From Mycoplasmopsis bovigenitalium (GTDB lineage Bacteria; Bacillota_I; Bacilli_A; Mycoplasmatales; Metamycoplasmataceae): a DNA stretch of 64,000 nt. Both the position numbers and the translations under genes were made by a program. The first letter of the stretch is position 1, and each line of letters opens with the position of its first letter. Positions 54,665 through 64,000 of this stretch are shown piece after piece. The stretch is from the NCBI RefSeq assembly GCF_900660525.1, contig NZ_LR214970.1, positions 124,001-188,000 of the forward strand, in the 5' to 3' direction. Below the pieces are notes generated by a model. That model ran no database searches and was not told the DNA's origin. It saw only the letters and a program-made list of their open reading frames with translations.

Positions 54665-56470
54665 CTAAATATTTACTGCAACATCTTCAAAAAATTCAAC
54701 AATGTCGTCTTCATTAAAGTCATTAAATTTCTTGATAGTCATACCGAAGTCTTTGCCTTTTTCAACTTCTTTAACATCATTTATGTCACGTCTTAGTGTT
54801 TCAACTAATCCTTCGTGAATTAATTTACGTTTTCTAAAGACTTTAACTTTGCAACCAAGCTTTACAATACCCTCATCAAGCATAGTTCCGGCAATTGTAC
54901 CAACTTTTGAGAAGTAGAAAGTTTTGATAACGTGGCCAGAACCAATTTTTTTCTCTTCATAAACGATTGCTTTTTCGCCATCTAGTAATGCTTGCATGTC
55001 TTCAATAACCTTGAAAACAACATCATAGTAAGCAATTTTAACATTTGCTTGTTTTGCGCTTTGTTTTATGTTTGTGTTTGCCTTAATTCTGAATGTAATT
55101 ATTATGGCGTTTGATGCCTGTGCTAAAAGTAAATCAGAGTTAGTAACTTCACCAGTTTGAGCGCCAATAACTTTAATTACAGCATCATCATTGCACATGC
55201 CATCTAAACTTGATTTTAGAGCTTCAGAAGTTCCTTGAACATCTGAACGAATAATTACATTAAGGATTTTTTTGCCCTCTTCATTTGCCATTGCTTGAGC
55301 CTTGGCAAATAAATCTTGTTTTTTGTCCATTTGTTGTTTTTCAAGTGCGATTTTTTTGGCATATTTTTCATCATCAAAAGAAATAAATCTATCGCCAGCA
55401 AGTGGTGAGGTGTTTAGACCTGAAACTACAACTGGCATTCCTGGAATTGCATTTTCAATCACCTTGCCGGTGGTTGTTTTTAGCATTTTGATTCTACCAA
55501 ATGAAGAACCAGCAACAACAAAATCGCCTTTGTAAAGAGTTCCATTTGTAATTAGCAATGTTGCAACAACACCAACTCCCTTGTCAGCTCTTGATTCAAT
55601 AACAATACCTGATGAATAACGATTTGGGTTAGCTTTTAAATCCATTAAGTCTGAAAACGCAATAATATTATCTAAAAGTAAGTCAATTCCTTCACCGGTT
55701 TTAGCAGACCCATAAACTGTAATGACATCGCCGCCATATTCTTCAACAATAACATCGTTTTCAGCCAATTCTCTTTTAACTTTTTCAACATCTGCATTTG
55801 GTTTATCCATTTTATTAACAAAAACAATTATTGGTGCATTTGCAGCTTTAGCGTGTAAAATTGCTTCTTTAGTTTGAGGTTTAACTCCATCATCGGCAGC
55901 AACGACTAAAATAACAATATCAGTAACTTGAGCACCACGAGAACGCATTTCGGTAAAAACTTCATGTCCAGGTGTGTCAATAAAAGTGATCGTTCCTTTT
56001 TCATTTGATACTTGGTAAGCTCCAACGTGTTGTGTTATACCACTTGACTCTGTTTCAGCTACCTTAGTTTTTCTAATAAAGTCTAACAATGTAGTTTTTC
56101 CATGGTCAACGTGTCCCATAATTGTTATTACTGGAGGGCGTTTTTTAAGTGAAGATTCATCGTCTTCAAATTCAACTCTATTTAAAAAGTTTGATGCATC
56201 AACATTTTGTTCTTTTTTAAAGTCTAAATTGTGTTCCATACACACTTCGGCGATTTCTTCTTCGTCAAGCATATGGTTAATTTGGTATAGTTTGCCTTTC
56301 ATCATGAATGATTTGATTAAATCATTCGGGTTTACACTGATTTTTTTAGCAAATTCACCTAGTGGCAGTGAATTTGTAAAAATAAATACACCATTTTTAA
56401 CCTCTGTTTTGATGCTTTTTAATTGAGATTCCACATCTCGTTGATTGCTTATTCTACTTTTTTTAGACAT
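54665..56470 (-). CDS. infB: Translation initiation factor IF-2
   Basis: 601 aa, the short mycoplasma form with little N-terminal extension. A short IF2_N region (SLPLGEFAKKISVNPNDLI) is followed by the G domain: GHVDHGKTTLLDF, DTPGHEVF, NKMDKP and SAKTGEGIDLLL. Beta-barrel and C-terminal domains follow. The start has GGGAGG upstream and overlaps the end of ylxR by 22 bp. Confidence 0.99.
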   Translation of the reverse strand: MSKKSRISNQRDVESQLKSIKTEVKNGVFIFTNSLPLGEFAKKISVNPNDLIKSFMMKGKLYQINHMLDEEEIAEVCMEHNLDFKKEQNVDASNFLNRVEFEDDESSLKKRPPVITIMGHVDHGKTTLLDFIRKTKVAETESSGITQHVGAYQVSNEKGTITFIDTPGHEVFTEMRSRGAQVTDIVILVVAADDGVKPQTKEAILHAKAANAPIIVFVNKMDKPNADVEKVKRELAENDVIVEEYGGDVITVYGSAKTGEGIDLLLDNIIAFSDLMDLKANPNRYSSGIVIESRADKGVGVVATLLITNGTLYKGDFVVAGSSFGRIKMLKTTTGKVIENAIPGMPVVVSGLNTSPLAGDRFISFDDEKYAKKIALEKQQMDKKQDLFAKAQAMANEEGKKILNVIIRSDVQGTSEALKSSLDGMCNDDAVIKVIGAQTGEVTNSDLLLAQASNAIIITFRIKANTNIKQSAKQANVKIAYYDVVFKVIEDMQALLDGEKAIVYEEKKIGSGHVIKTFYFSKVGTIAGTMLDEGIVKLGCKVKVFRKRKLIHEGLVETLRRDINDVKEVEKGKDFGMTIKKFNDFNEDDIVEFFEDVAVNI

Positions 56471-56736
56471 TGTGCCTCCCTTAATTCTTTTTCAATGTTG
56501 GCATATATTTCTCTTGAAATATTAGTTCTAAAAGCTCTGTTTAAGCCTTTGGTTTTTGTTATTTGTTGCCAATTTTCTTCGTTACATTCAAAGTAGCAAC
56601 CGCGACCCTTTAATTGATTTTTTAGGTCAAGAGTAATGTGATTTTGTGGTTTGTCAAAATTAACTCTTACTAGTTTTTCTGTTGGTAAAATTTTACCAGT
56701 TACAATACATTTTCTATTGGTTTGGGTTTTTTGCAT
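56449..56736 (-). CDS. ylxR: YlxR/RnpM family RNA-binding protein
   Basis: 95 aa. NRKCIVTGKILPTEKLVRVNF with KGRGCYFECNEENW match the YlxR family between nusA and infB, recently described as an RNase P modulator (RnpM) in Firmicutes. The start is 3 nt after the nusA stop. C-terminal residues overlap infB. Confidence 0.93.
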   Translation of the reverse strand: MQKTQTNRKCIVTGKILPTEKLVRVNFDKPQNHITLDLKNQLKGRGCYFECNEENWQQITKTKGLNRAFRTNISREIYANIEKELREAQCLKKVE

Positions 56737-56739
56737 TGG

Positions 56740-58347
56740 TTATTCTCAGTCTTCATCGACATCAAAATCACTTATATCAAAATCATCTAATCCAAAGCTT
56801 GATAAATCATCATCAACTTTGAACTTTTCAATTGCTTCTTTAACTTTTTTATAGTCTTCAACATCTATTTTAGCAGCTGCTTTTTTGTCGTTTTCTTTTT
56901 CAAATTCTTTAGATATGTCATCAATAGTAATGTTTTCTTCTTTTGGTTTTGATTCGCTATTGTGTTTTTTGAATAATTCTTCAAAGTCTAAATCAAATTC
57001 TGATGTGTCAATATCTTTGAATTCATGCTCTTGGAAGTTTTGTACATCAGAATCAAATGAGTCGGCTGAAACAGTGATTTTATCAATATCAAATAAAGGT
57101 TTTGAATATGTTCTTGATGGTCTTTGTTTGAAAAGTGGTTTAACTTGTTCTTCAGGCATTTTTGTAAATTCAATTTTTTGCTCTTTTGCTTTATCTTCGG
57201 TTATTAAATCAATATTTAAGCCAGTCAAACTTGATGCAAGAGAAACATTAACCCCTCTTCGACCAATTGCTGGAGTTAGATTATCTTTTGCTACGATAAC
57301 TCAATATGAATCTTGGCGCGCATTAGCATCAAATTTATTTTTGGCAACAACATCGATAATTTTTGCTGGTGACATAGCATTTCTAATATATTTTTGCGGG
57401 TCGCTTTCAAACATTATTACATCGATTTTTTCGCCAATTATTTTATTAAGTCCCAAGATTCTTTGGCCAGATGGTCCTATTATTGCACCGAAAATGTCAA
57501 AATTTTCAGGTGCGAAGCTGCCAAGTTTGAATGATACTTTAGTTCTTTCACCAGGTTGACGAACTACATTTACGATTTCAATAATTCCGTCGTTAATTTC
57601 AGGTATATTACGTTTCAATGCTTCTTCAACATTCTCTTTTGAATCAACAGAAACTTGAACTTGACTTAGTTTTGCTTCTTCTTCAACTTTATAAACCGTT
57701 GCTCAATCGTATTGGCCAACTTTAATGTTTTTCTTAGAACTTATTAAAGAAGATGGCAAGTATGCTGGTGTAAGTGTGTTTTTATCATCAATAATTTGAA
57801 CATTTCATGAACCATCTGAGTTTTTCGCATTGAATTGAATTTGAACTCTTTCGCCAATTCTATTTTTAAATGTTTCGTAAACTTTTTGTTTTCTCAGATT
57901 TGACATTCCTTGTTGAATTGATGAGTGAATAGTTTTTAGTAAAGATTGGAATTTTGTGTTTTTAAGTGCAAAATTCAATTTTGTTAAGTCAAGTTCTTTT
58001 TCAAAAACATCATCTAGTGAAATATTTTTGTCAATGGTTTTAGCTTCAGAAAGTGAGATGTATGAAGCGTGCATCAACAATGCTTCATTTTCTGATGCAT
58101 TTGCATATTCGTTTGCTTCTTCATCGCTTATAACAATCATTGATTTAATGATTGGCGATAATGTTTCTGAATTATCGTCTAATTTGTACTCAACAATAAC
58201 TTCTGGGTCAATTTTTGAAAGAATTTTGGTTGTTTCTTCACTAAAAACTTTGATAATGTCATTTATGTCTAATCCTTGTTTTTTTTCAAAAGATTTTACT
58301 ATTTCATAAAATGCGTGTGCATTTGAATTTTCAATAGGTTTTGTCAT
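56740..58347 (-). CDS. nusA: Transcription termination/antitermination factor NusA
   Basis: 535 aa. An N-terminal polymerase-binding domain, S1 domain (NRIGERVQIQF), KH domains (GAIIGPSGQRI, APAIGRRGVNV-like TPAIGRRGVNVSLA), then an acidic low-complexity C-terminal extension ending in FDISDFDVDEDWE. The extension is longer than in Bacillus NusA. TGA Trp codons join three segments. Shine-Dalgarno AAGGAG overlaps the rimP stop. Confidence 0.97.
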
Positions 58348-58356
58348 TTTTACTCC

Positions 58357-58785
58357 TTAAAATTTGATGTATTTACTAATTGAAAAAATGTTATCTTTTT
58401 GAAGTTTTATTTTTCTTATATTTCCTCTTTGGTTTCATTTTATTAAAAGATATTCATCATGAACTTCTAGTAGTTTCGCAATATATTTATCAACTTTGTT
58501 TTCGTTTTTCTTTAGTTTTATCTCTAAATCTTCATTGATAAATTCATTGATGTTTTGCAAATCAATTGTTAAATCAGTCCCGGGTGAATGAATTAAAATT
58601 GAATCAAAACGCGAAATATCTTGTGTTTCAAGTCATAAATTTATTTTTCTTGATAAAGTTTCTAAATTTTCCATATCTCTATGTTTTACAGTGATATCCA
58701 GCGCAAACATGCCATCAATATGAGCCTCATTTGCTTGAATAATTTCATTTGGAAATTCCTTATTTAATGATTCAAATCAATTCAT
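58357..58785 (-). CDS. rimP: Ribosome maturation factor RimP
   Basis: 142 aa, not visible with the standard code because of TGA Trp codons (second residues NW, and KINLWLETQ, LIKWNQRG). The motif LIHSPGTDLTI corresponds to the RimP SSPGxxRPL loop, and position ahead of nusA is the conserved one. It assists 30S maturation. The start at 58785 has AAGGAG just upstream. It is the first gene of the operon. Confidence 0.88.
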
Positions 58786-58807
58786 TTTTCTCCTTAAAAA
58801 TAACAAA

Positions 58808-58857
58808 GAGTTGCGGGGGAAGCAACTCAATGATATTTGACTTGTATTTTTATTATA
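58808..58857 (-). promoter_or_regulatory. rimP-nusA-infB operon promoter and attenuator-like hairpin
   Basis: On minus a TATAAT (58852-58857) is followed by a short leader with GAGTTGC-N7-GCAACTC (58808-58828) and then TTTGTTATTTTT, directly before the rimP Shine-Dalgarno. This looks like an intrinsic terminator placed before the first gene. Confidence 0.6.
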
Positions 58858-59030
58858 GCACAATAAAGTGTTAATCTAAATTTTTGTTTTAGCTGCTTAA
58901 TACCCCCCAGGTTAAAAAAATGATTGAAATTATGTACATAAAATACAAATTTTTTTCAAAAAGCAATTTAATATATTTATTTAATAAATATTTTTCTTTC
59001 GAAAAATCTTAAAATAAACAAAATCATTTA

Positions 59031-59095
59031 TTTGTAAAAAAATTTTTTTAGATTATAATAAATAAGATTTTTTCAACTAGTTATCTAGTTTTAAC
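59031..59095 (+). promoter_or_regulatory. rpsT promoter and leader hairpin
   Basis: TTTGTA (59031-59036), 17 nt, TATAAT (59054-59059), then the leader hairpin AACTAG-TTAT-CTAGTT (59075-59090), then AAAGGAGG before the ATG at 59117. This is one of few places with a classical -35/-10 spacing. Confidence 0.5.
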
Positions 59096-59116
59096 AATGA
59101 AAAAAGGAGGCTTATT

Positions 59117-59386
59117 ATGGCAAATATTAAATCAAAAATTAAACACATTGCTAAATCTGAGGAAAACAGATTAAGAAATAATGCAATGAAAACGAGAATT
59201 CGTAAAGCGATTAGAGCAGCTAGAGAAGCAGTTTTAGCTAAAGCTGAAAATGCAAAAGAATTAGTACAAAAAGCTCACTCAATTATTGCTACAGCAGTTC
59301 AAAAAGGTGTTTTCCACCCCAACAAAGGTGCTAGAAAATCATCTCGTTTGGATTTATTCGTAAACGCACAAACAAAAGCTGAATAA
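59117..59386 (+). CDS. rpsT: 30S ribosomal protein S20
   Basis: 89 aa, starting MANIKSKIKHIAKSEENRLRN, with the typical C-terminal FHPNKGARKSSRL. Strong Shine-Dalgarno AAAAAAGGAGG. It is a single-gene unit with its own promoter and terminator. Confidence 0.99.
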   Translation: MANIKSKIKHIAKSEENRLRNNAMKTRIRKAIRAAREAVLAKAENAKELVQKAHSIIATAVQKGVFHPNKGARKSSRLDLFVNAQTKAE

Positions 59387-59397
59387 GTTTCTACATT

Positions 59398-59423
59398 TAA
59401 GCAGTAAATTACTGCTTTTTTTA
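59398..59423 (+). terminator. Terminator after rpsT
   Basis: AAGCAGTAA and TTACTGCTT pair and are followed by TTTTT. Confidence 0.85.
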
Positions 59424-59862
59424 TTCAAACTTTATTTTAGATTGAAATTTTTGTTTAAAATTTCGCAAAAAATAAAACAATGATTTTTAAAAAAACTTAG
59501 TTAATCAATAAAAAAGTTACAAATTGATGTTATTTGCAAAAGATAGTTCTCAAATTTAAATCTTGTAATTTGAGTAAATAAAAGCGTTGAGGATTAACAA
59601 GTGAGGGGGAATTATTTATAAAGCGTAGTGCTTTTATTACAGCATTCATTGATTATCTAAAATTGTTTCTTAGTTTCATACCTTATTGCATTAATATTTA
59701 AATATCTGCACGGATAAGTGTTTATACTTTGCTTAAATTTTATAATGCCTTTATCTTTCCCTATTTTCCTTTTTTGAATGTTTTTTCAATATTAAATGAT
59801 TAATTGAATTAAATTATTGCAATTAAAAAACAAGCCCAGAAGGCTTGCTTGATGAATTTAAA
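59424..59862. other. Gene-free stretch between rpsT and pdhB
   Basis: About 440 bp without a plausible coding frame. It contains one hairpin CTCAAATT-N10-AATTTGAG (around 59552-59577), and a comparatively G-rich patch GTGAGGGGG (around 59602-59610) followed by AAAGC-N5-GCTTT. The right end holds the pdhB terminator. A small RNA is possible, but I see no match to a known class. Confidence 0.4.
59831..59855 (-). terminator. Terminator after pdhB
   Basis: On minus CAAGCC-TTCT-GGGCTTG is followed by TTTTTTAATTG. Confidence 0.85.
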
Positions 59863-60849
59863 TTATCCAAGAATTTCTTTAATTACAGTAGCAATTTTGT
59901 CTTTGTTTACCATGAATTTGCTTTCAAGAGCTGGTAAAGGTACTGTAACGTCAGGTGTGTTTAGACGAACCGGTGCTGCCACTAGGTGGTCAAATGCTTT
60001 TTCGTTTACACGAGTAATAACTTCAGCTGCAACTGAACCTGATTGAACTGCTTCTGAAACTACTAATAGACGACCTGTTTTCTTAACTGATTTGATAATT
60101 GTTTCTGTATCGATTGGTTTGATTGTTCTCAAGTCAATAACTTCGATTGAGTAATCTTTTCCTTCTTCAGCTAATGATTTTAGAGCGTTAATTGTTTCGT
60201 GAACCATGTGTCCGTATGTAACAACTGTTAAGTCATCACCTTCAATTTTAACATCAGCTTTACCAATTGGAAGTGTATAGTAACCAGCTGGAATTTCTTG
60301 TTTGAATGAACGATAGTCGTGTTTGTGTTCTAGGAATACTACTGGGTCATTGTCTTCAATAGCTGCAATCAATAGACCTTTTGAGTCATAAGGAGTTGAT
60401 GGCATAACTACTTTAATACCTGGTATGTGTGCGAATAATGCTTCTAGCGATTCTGAGTGGTGTTCTAGAGCTCTAACCCCACCACCACAAGGCATTCTTA
60501 ATACTAGAGGTGCAGATAATTTTCCACGTGATCTGTTTCTAATACGTGCTGCGTTACCAAATAATTGAGCTAGACCATAGAAGATAAATCCTGAGAATTG
60601 AATTTCAGCAACTGGTCTTAATCCAGCAACAGCTGAACCGATTGCAGAACCAACGATAGCTGATTCTGAAATTGGAGCATCAAATACTCTTTCTACACCA
60701 TATTTAGCTTGTAAACCTTGTGTAGCACGGAAAACACCACCTTCAAAACCAGCATCTTGACCATAAACAATAACTGATTTGTCTTTTTCCATCATAACGT
60801 CTAAGGCGTTTGTAATGGCTGCTATATTATTTACTTTAATTGTTTCCAT
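59863..60849 (-). CDS. pdhB: Pyruvate dehydrogenase E1 component, beta subunit
   Basis: 328 aa. With PdhA it decarboxylates pyruvate to acetyl groups for acetyl-CoA. Motifs: YGQDAGFEGGVFRATQGLQ, FDAPISESAIVGSAIGSA, GGGVRALEHHSESLEAL, PSTPYDSKGLLIAAI and DLRTIKPID. It is 21 nt downstream of pdhA. The E2/E3 genes are not in this window. Codon choice is noticeably richer in GC-ending codons than its neighbours, in keeping with high expression. Confidence 0.98.
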   Translation of the reverse strand: METIKVNNIAAITNALDVMMEKDKSVIVYGQDAGFEGGVFRATQGLQAKYGVERVFDAPISESAIVGSAIGSAVAGLRPVAEIQFSGFIFYGLAQLFGNAARIRNRSRGKLSAPLVLRMPCGGGVRALEHHSESLEALFAHIPGIKVVMPSTPYDSKGLLIAAIEDNDPVVFLEHKHDYRSFKQEIPAGYYTLPIGKADVKIEGDDLTVVTYGHMVHETINALKSLAEEGKDYSIEVIDLRTIKPIDTETIIKSVKKTGRLLVVSEAVQSGSVAAEVITRVNEKAFDHLVAAPVRLNTPDVTVPLPALESKFMVNKDKIATVIKEILG

Positions 60850-60870
60850 ATTTTTCTCCTTTATTGTTTA

Positions 60871-61953
60871 TTATTCGAATCTTCTGTTAACTTCTCTTTG
60901 TTCGATTAGTTCTTCAGGTAAAGTTTCGTATGTGTATTTGTAAATGTCGTCAAAGCCTTCTGTAGCCATTGTTTCTGTTGATTTTTCGTAAGCCACTTTA
61001 GCATCTTCTGTGCCTTCTTCGAAGAATTTATTTTTTTCTTCTTCAGTAACAATTCCATTGTCAAATAGGTATTTTTCAATACGGTGGAATGGTTCTCATT
61101 TTTCGTATTCGATTTCTTCTTCTCTTGTACGGTATACACGTGGGTCATCACTTGTAGTGTGTTGTCCTTGACGTCATGTAACCATTTCAATTAGAACTGG
61201 ACCATTTCCTTCACGAGCAAATTCAGCAGCTTCTTTTAATGTTTCGTAAGCAGCTAGTAGGTCGTTACCATCAACACGTAATGAAGGGATATCGTATGAT
61301 AGACCTCTTTGTGATAGAGTTTTAACTTTGTAACTATTGTGTTCAGGAACTGAGATAGCTCATCTGTTGTTTGCAATAACAACAACAACAGGTAGGTTAA
61401 ATAATGAAGCTCAGTTTAAACCTTCATGGAATTCACCTTCGTTTGTTCCACCATTACCAATAATTGTAAAGGCAACATTTCCATTTCCTTGAACTTTTAG
61501 AGCTTTACCAACACCAGCAGCTTGTGAAATTTGTGAAGCAATAATAACTTGAAGTGGAGTTGTATTTGATTTAAGTTTTGAACCTAATTCAGAACCTCTT
61601 CAGTATAGGTAAATTGATTCCATTGATTCACCACGAGCTAGCAATGCAGCTAAAACACGGTAGTGAGGAATGAATCAGTCTTCTTTTTTCATTACAAAAC
61701 CTAGAGCGGTTAAGTATGCTTCTTCACCAAGTGCAGTAGCAAATGTTCCAAGACGTCCTGTTCTTTGTAGTGTCAATGCGTAGGTGTCTCAAGCACGAGC
61801 TTTGATCATATTGTGGTACATGTCTTTTAGCTCTTCTTTTGAAGCAGTTGTTTTGAATGATTTGTCAATTAGATCACCATTAATGTCTAAGAAACGAATC
61901 ATTGTTTCTGGGCAGTTCATCACTTTGCCCGGTTCGATGAATTTGTATTTCAT
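60871..61953 (-). CDS. pdhA: Pyruvate dehydrogenase E1 component, alpha subunit
   Basis: 360 aa. The thiamine-pyrophosphate motif is IIGNGGTNEGEFHEGLNWAS, ending in the NN of VIANNRWAISVP. The N-terminus has MIKARAWDTYALTLQRTGRL, and later VTWRQGQHTTSDDPRVYR. Seven or more Trp codons are TGA, which hides the gene from the standard code. Start 61953 with AAAGGAA. A TATAAT (62001-62006 on complement) precedes it, and the leader has the small hairpin CGTAT-N5-ATACG (61981-61995). Confidence 0.96.
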
Positions 61954-62309
61954 TTGGAATTCCTTTCATTGAATAATTTGCGTATTTTTGATACGTAATT
62001 ATTATAAAGCATTAACTAAGGTATATAAAAATATTTTCATATTGTCTTAAAAAAACAATTAAATGCATTTTTGCCCCATTTAAGGCCAGTTTATTTAGTT
62101 TTTCATTTATTAACTTTGAAAAAATGACTTTTAAAATTCGATTTAAATTTAATGCAAAAAAATAATTTTAAAAAATAATGGAATTGATTTCATTTCGCAA
62201 CAAAACTTTATGAAATAAATTAATTATTTTGATTGTGTGCAATTGAAATGAAACCATGCATAAATCATTTCGTTTTTAAAATAATAAAAATTATTGTAAT
62301 ATTAATAAT
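61954..62309. other. Divergent intergenic region between pdhA and degV
   Basis: 356 bp, very AT-rich. It holds the pdhA promoter (TATAAT on minus at 62001-62006) with a leader hairpin, and the degV -10 box at its right end. In between is only low-complexity sequence with an imperfect inverted repeat around TTTCATTTC and GAAATGAAA (about 62190-62255). Confidence 0.5.
62297..62302 (+). promoter_or_regulatory. -10 box of degV, leaderless-type start
   Basis: TAATAT ends 7 nt before the ATG at 62310; no Shine-Dalgarno. Confidence 0.4.
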
Positions 62310-63221
62310 ATGAAATATGCAATAGTTATAGACTCTTCTTGTGGTTTAACTCAAGAACAAGCCCATAAATTAGGCTGACATTTTTTACCATTACATATCA
62401 ATATCGAAGGCAAAGAATTTAAAGATGGTGTTGATATTACTCCTGAAAATTTATTCAATTTTTATAATAAAAACTCAAAAGCTAAAACATCAGCAGTTAA
62501 TTTAGGTTATGCAGAAGAATTGTTCAATAAACTTTCAAAAGATTATGACAGAATTATTGTATATCCAATATCAAAACATCTTTCTGCTAGTTGTGCTTCA
62601 TTGACAACATTAGCCAAAGATTTTGAAAAAGTAAGAGTTGTAAATTCAATTCAAGTTTTACAAATGATTTTGATTGATTTAGTTTGATTTGAACATCAAA
62701 TGTCAATTGATTCTTCAAGATTAGATGAGTATATTGATATTTTAGAAAAAGATAATTTATGACATCGAAAATCAATTTCATTGATTCCTAAATTTAATAG
62801 TTATTTAGTTAAAGGCGGGCGCTTGCATCCAGCTGCTGCAGCCGTTGCTAAATTACTAAAAATTGTGCCAATTATTTGTTGAAAAGATGGTCAACTATTA
62901 AAAGAAGCTGTTGGTAGAACTTTTTCCAAAACAGTTCTAAAAGCAATTGATTTAAAAAAAGAAATCTTGCCAATTGAAAAAGGTAAGGAATTATATGTTA
63001 TGTCATTAGATTCTCATTCAGATATTGCTGAACGAGATGATTTGTTGAATAATATATTCGAGAAATTTGGTATTCATTCGATTCATGGCTTAATAGCGCC
63101 AGTAGTTGGAATTCACACCGGTCCAGAAGCCTTAGCAATTCTTGTGTACGAGATGGAACCAGTAGTTGCACAAAAGTGCTGTGAATTCTTTAAAAATCTT
63201 GGATATATTTCAAAACAATAA
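62310..63221 (+). CDS. DegV/FakB-type fatty-acid-binding protein
   Basis: 303 aa. The N-terminus AIVIDSSCGLT and HFLPLHINIEGKEFKDGVDIT match DegV (EDD-fold) proteins, which present fatty acids to the FakA kinase for phospholipid synthesis. Further motifs are KTSAVNLG, IVYPISKHLSASCAS, LVKGGRLHPAAAAVAKLL with TGA Trp after ICW, and GPEALAILVYE. No fakA is in the window. No Shine-Dalgarno. Confidence 0.9.
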
Positions 63222-63255
63222 GTTAAATGATTAATTGTTGCGAAAAAACTCATAT

Positions 63256-63291
63256 TAAAACACATCAAGCAATAAATCTTGGTGTGTTTTA
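63256..63291 (+). terminator. Terminator after degV
   Basis: AAAACACATCAAG and CTTGGTGTGTTTT form a 13-bp stem (one G-T pair) followed by AATATT; the downstream arm supplies the T-run. Confidence 0.7.
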
Positions 63292-63322
63292 ATATTGAAG
63301 AATTGGAAAATATTTTATTGTT

Positions 63323-63328
63323 TATAAT
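63323..63328 (+). promoter_or_regulatory. -10 box of the ABC transporter gene, leaderless-type start
   Basis: TATAAT ends 8 nt before the ATG at 63337; no Shine-Dalgarno. Confidence 0.5.
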
Positions 63329-63336
63329 TTCACATT

Positions 63337-64000
63337 ATGACGAAAATAGGTTCAAATAGTAAAAATGTGCTAGTTAGCATTGAAAATTTAAAGTTTAAGT
63401 ACAATAAAAAATCTACTGATTATGATTTAGAAATTCCAAATTTAGAAATTGAAGAGGGTAAAATTATTTCTTTATTAGGTCCTTCTGGGAGTGGAAAGAC
63501 CACATTATTTAATATTCTGTTGGGTTTCTTAAAACCTGAAAATGGGAAAATTTTAATCAAAAATAATTTAAAAACACATGAAATTGCATATATCATGCAA
63601 GAAAATTCAATTTATGAAAATGTTTCTGTTTTTAATAATATTTTTTTAAGTGCAAAAAATAATAGAAATTGAATAGATTCATCTAGAATTGAATTTTTAG
63701 GCGAATTTTCAGATATTAAAAATGATCAAAAAATAAGTAAATATTTTGATGAATATGTATCTTTTTCAAAAGAAAAAGAAAAAAATGATTGAAAGATAAA
63801 ATTTGCTTATTCTAAACTTTGATTTGCGATTTTGTTTACCAAAAAAATTAGAAAAAAATGAACTCTGCTTAAAAACTTGGCACTTAAAAAATTATTTAAA
63901 AAAGAGCTGGATACTCTTGCTAAAAAATTAGAAATAGATCATTTAATTAATAAAAATGTTGATGAACTTTCTGGGGGTCAAAAGCAGCGAGTGGCATTTG
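63337..64000 (+). CDS. ABC transporter ATP-binding protein (partial), with a long insertion before the signature
   Basis: The first 221 codons are present; the gene runs off the right edge. Walker A GPSGSGKT lies near residue 48-55, the Q-loop IMQEN near 88, and the signature [11 protein letters not shown] at about 211. The distance from Q-loop to signature is about 120 residues, some 60 more than usual, because of a basic, aromatic segment ([19 protein letters not shown]). Phosphonate-type (PhnC-like) subunits with such insertions occur in mycoplasma p37-p29-p69 transporters, so that assignment is possible but unproven. TGA Trp codons occur within the insertion. Confidence 0.85.

Noticed and set aside
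59552..59577. CRISPR repeat or tracrRNA
   Set aside because: The hairpin occurs once, with no repeat-spacer array and no cas genes in the window.
62190..62255. Operator between pdhA and degV (TTTCATTTC and GAAATGAAA)
   Set aside because: The repeat is imperfect and far from both start sites, and such matches are expected in AT-rich DNA.

Overview
The window is AT-rich DNA from a mollicute that reads UGA as tryptophan (genetic code 4). Nearly every conserved gene (gpmI, secA, rplM, gyrB, tex, dnaE, nusA, pdhA and others) carries in-frame TGA codons where its family has tryptophan. Gene content fits a Mycoplasma of the hominis/pulmonis type (Mycoplasmopsis and relatives): fused NadD-YqeK, a short dnaE, an MnuA-like lipoprotein nuclease, lipoproteins with repeated 'lipoprotein 17'-type domains, and no cell-wall genes. 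I cannot name the species from sequence alone. No transposase, prophage, rRNA operon or CRISPR array was seen.

Layout. 1-10 kb: ybaB (partial) and dnaX on minus, then gpmI, a Cof-type phosphatase and secA on plus, then a calcium-type P-ATPase and tRNA-Ser on minus. 10-13.6 kb (minus): NUDIX protein, small lipoprotein, galU, cupin, tRNA-Ile, rpsI and rplM. 13.8-18.4 kb: a tightly packed plus-strand operon sufS-sufU-dinB-nadD/yqeK-rluB, then convergent nrnA. 19.4-22.5 kb: L10 leader with rplJ-rplL, then a transglutaminase-plus-LRR lipoprotein. 22.5-30.5 kb (minus): ABC-F ATPase, a HinfI-like restriction-modification pair, yebC, nadE, a restriction-enzyme-like protein lacking the catalytic residues, and a YitT-type membrane protein. 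30.6-43.5 kb: gyrB, trxA, smpB, a LacI-type regulator, SRP RNA, rsmD, def, a membrane protein, tex, dnaE and a 5'-3' exonuclease. 43.5-49.9 kb: three tandem paralogous surface lipoproteins, each behind a conserved 19-bp element plus a long T homopolymer. 49.9-52.5 kb: a second restriction-modification-like pair whose cytosine methyltransferase is frameshifted at an AG dinucleotide repeat. 52.7-64 kb: MnuA-like nuclease, the rimP-nusA-ylxR-infB-apt operon with an attenuator-like leader, rpsT, pdhA-pdhB, degV and the start of an ABC transporter gene.

The most notable region is 43.5-52.5 kb. It looks like a phase-variation hotspot: promoter-associated poly-T tracts of different lengths (18, 16 and 15) ahead of three lipoproteins, each tract ending exactly 39 nt before a putative -10 box, lie next to a DNA methyltransferase that appears switched off by a simple-repeat frameshift. 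A second theme is transcription start: about fifteen genes have a TANNNT -10 box only 6-9 nt before the ATG and no Shine-Dalgarno, suggesting leaderless mRNAs, while the other genes have clear Shine-Dalgarno sequences.
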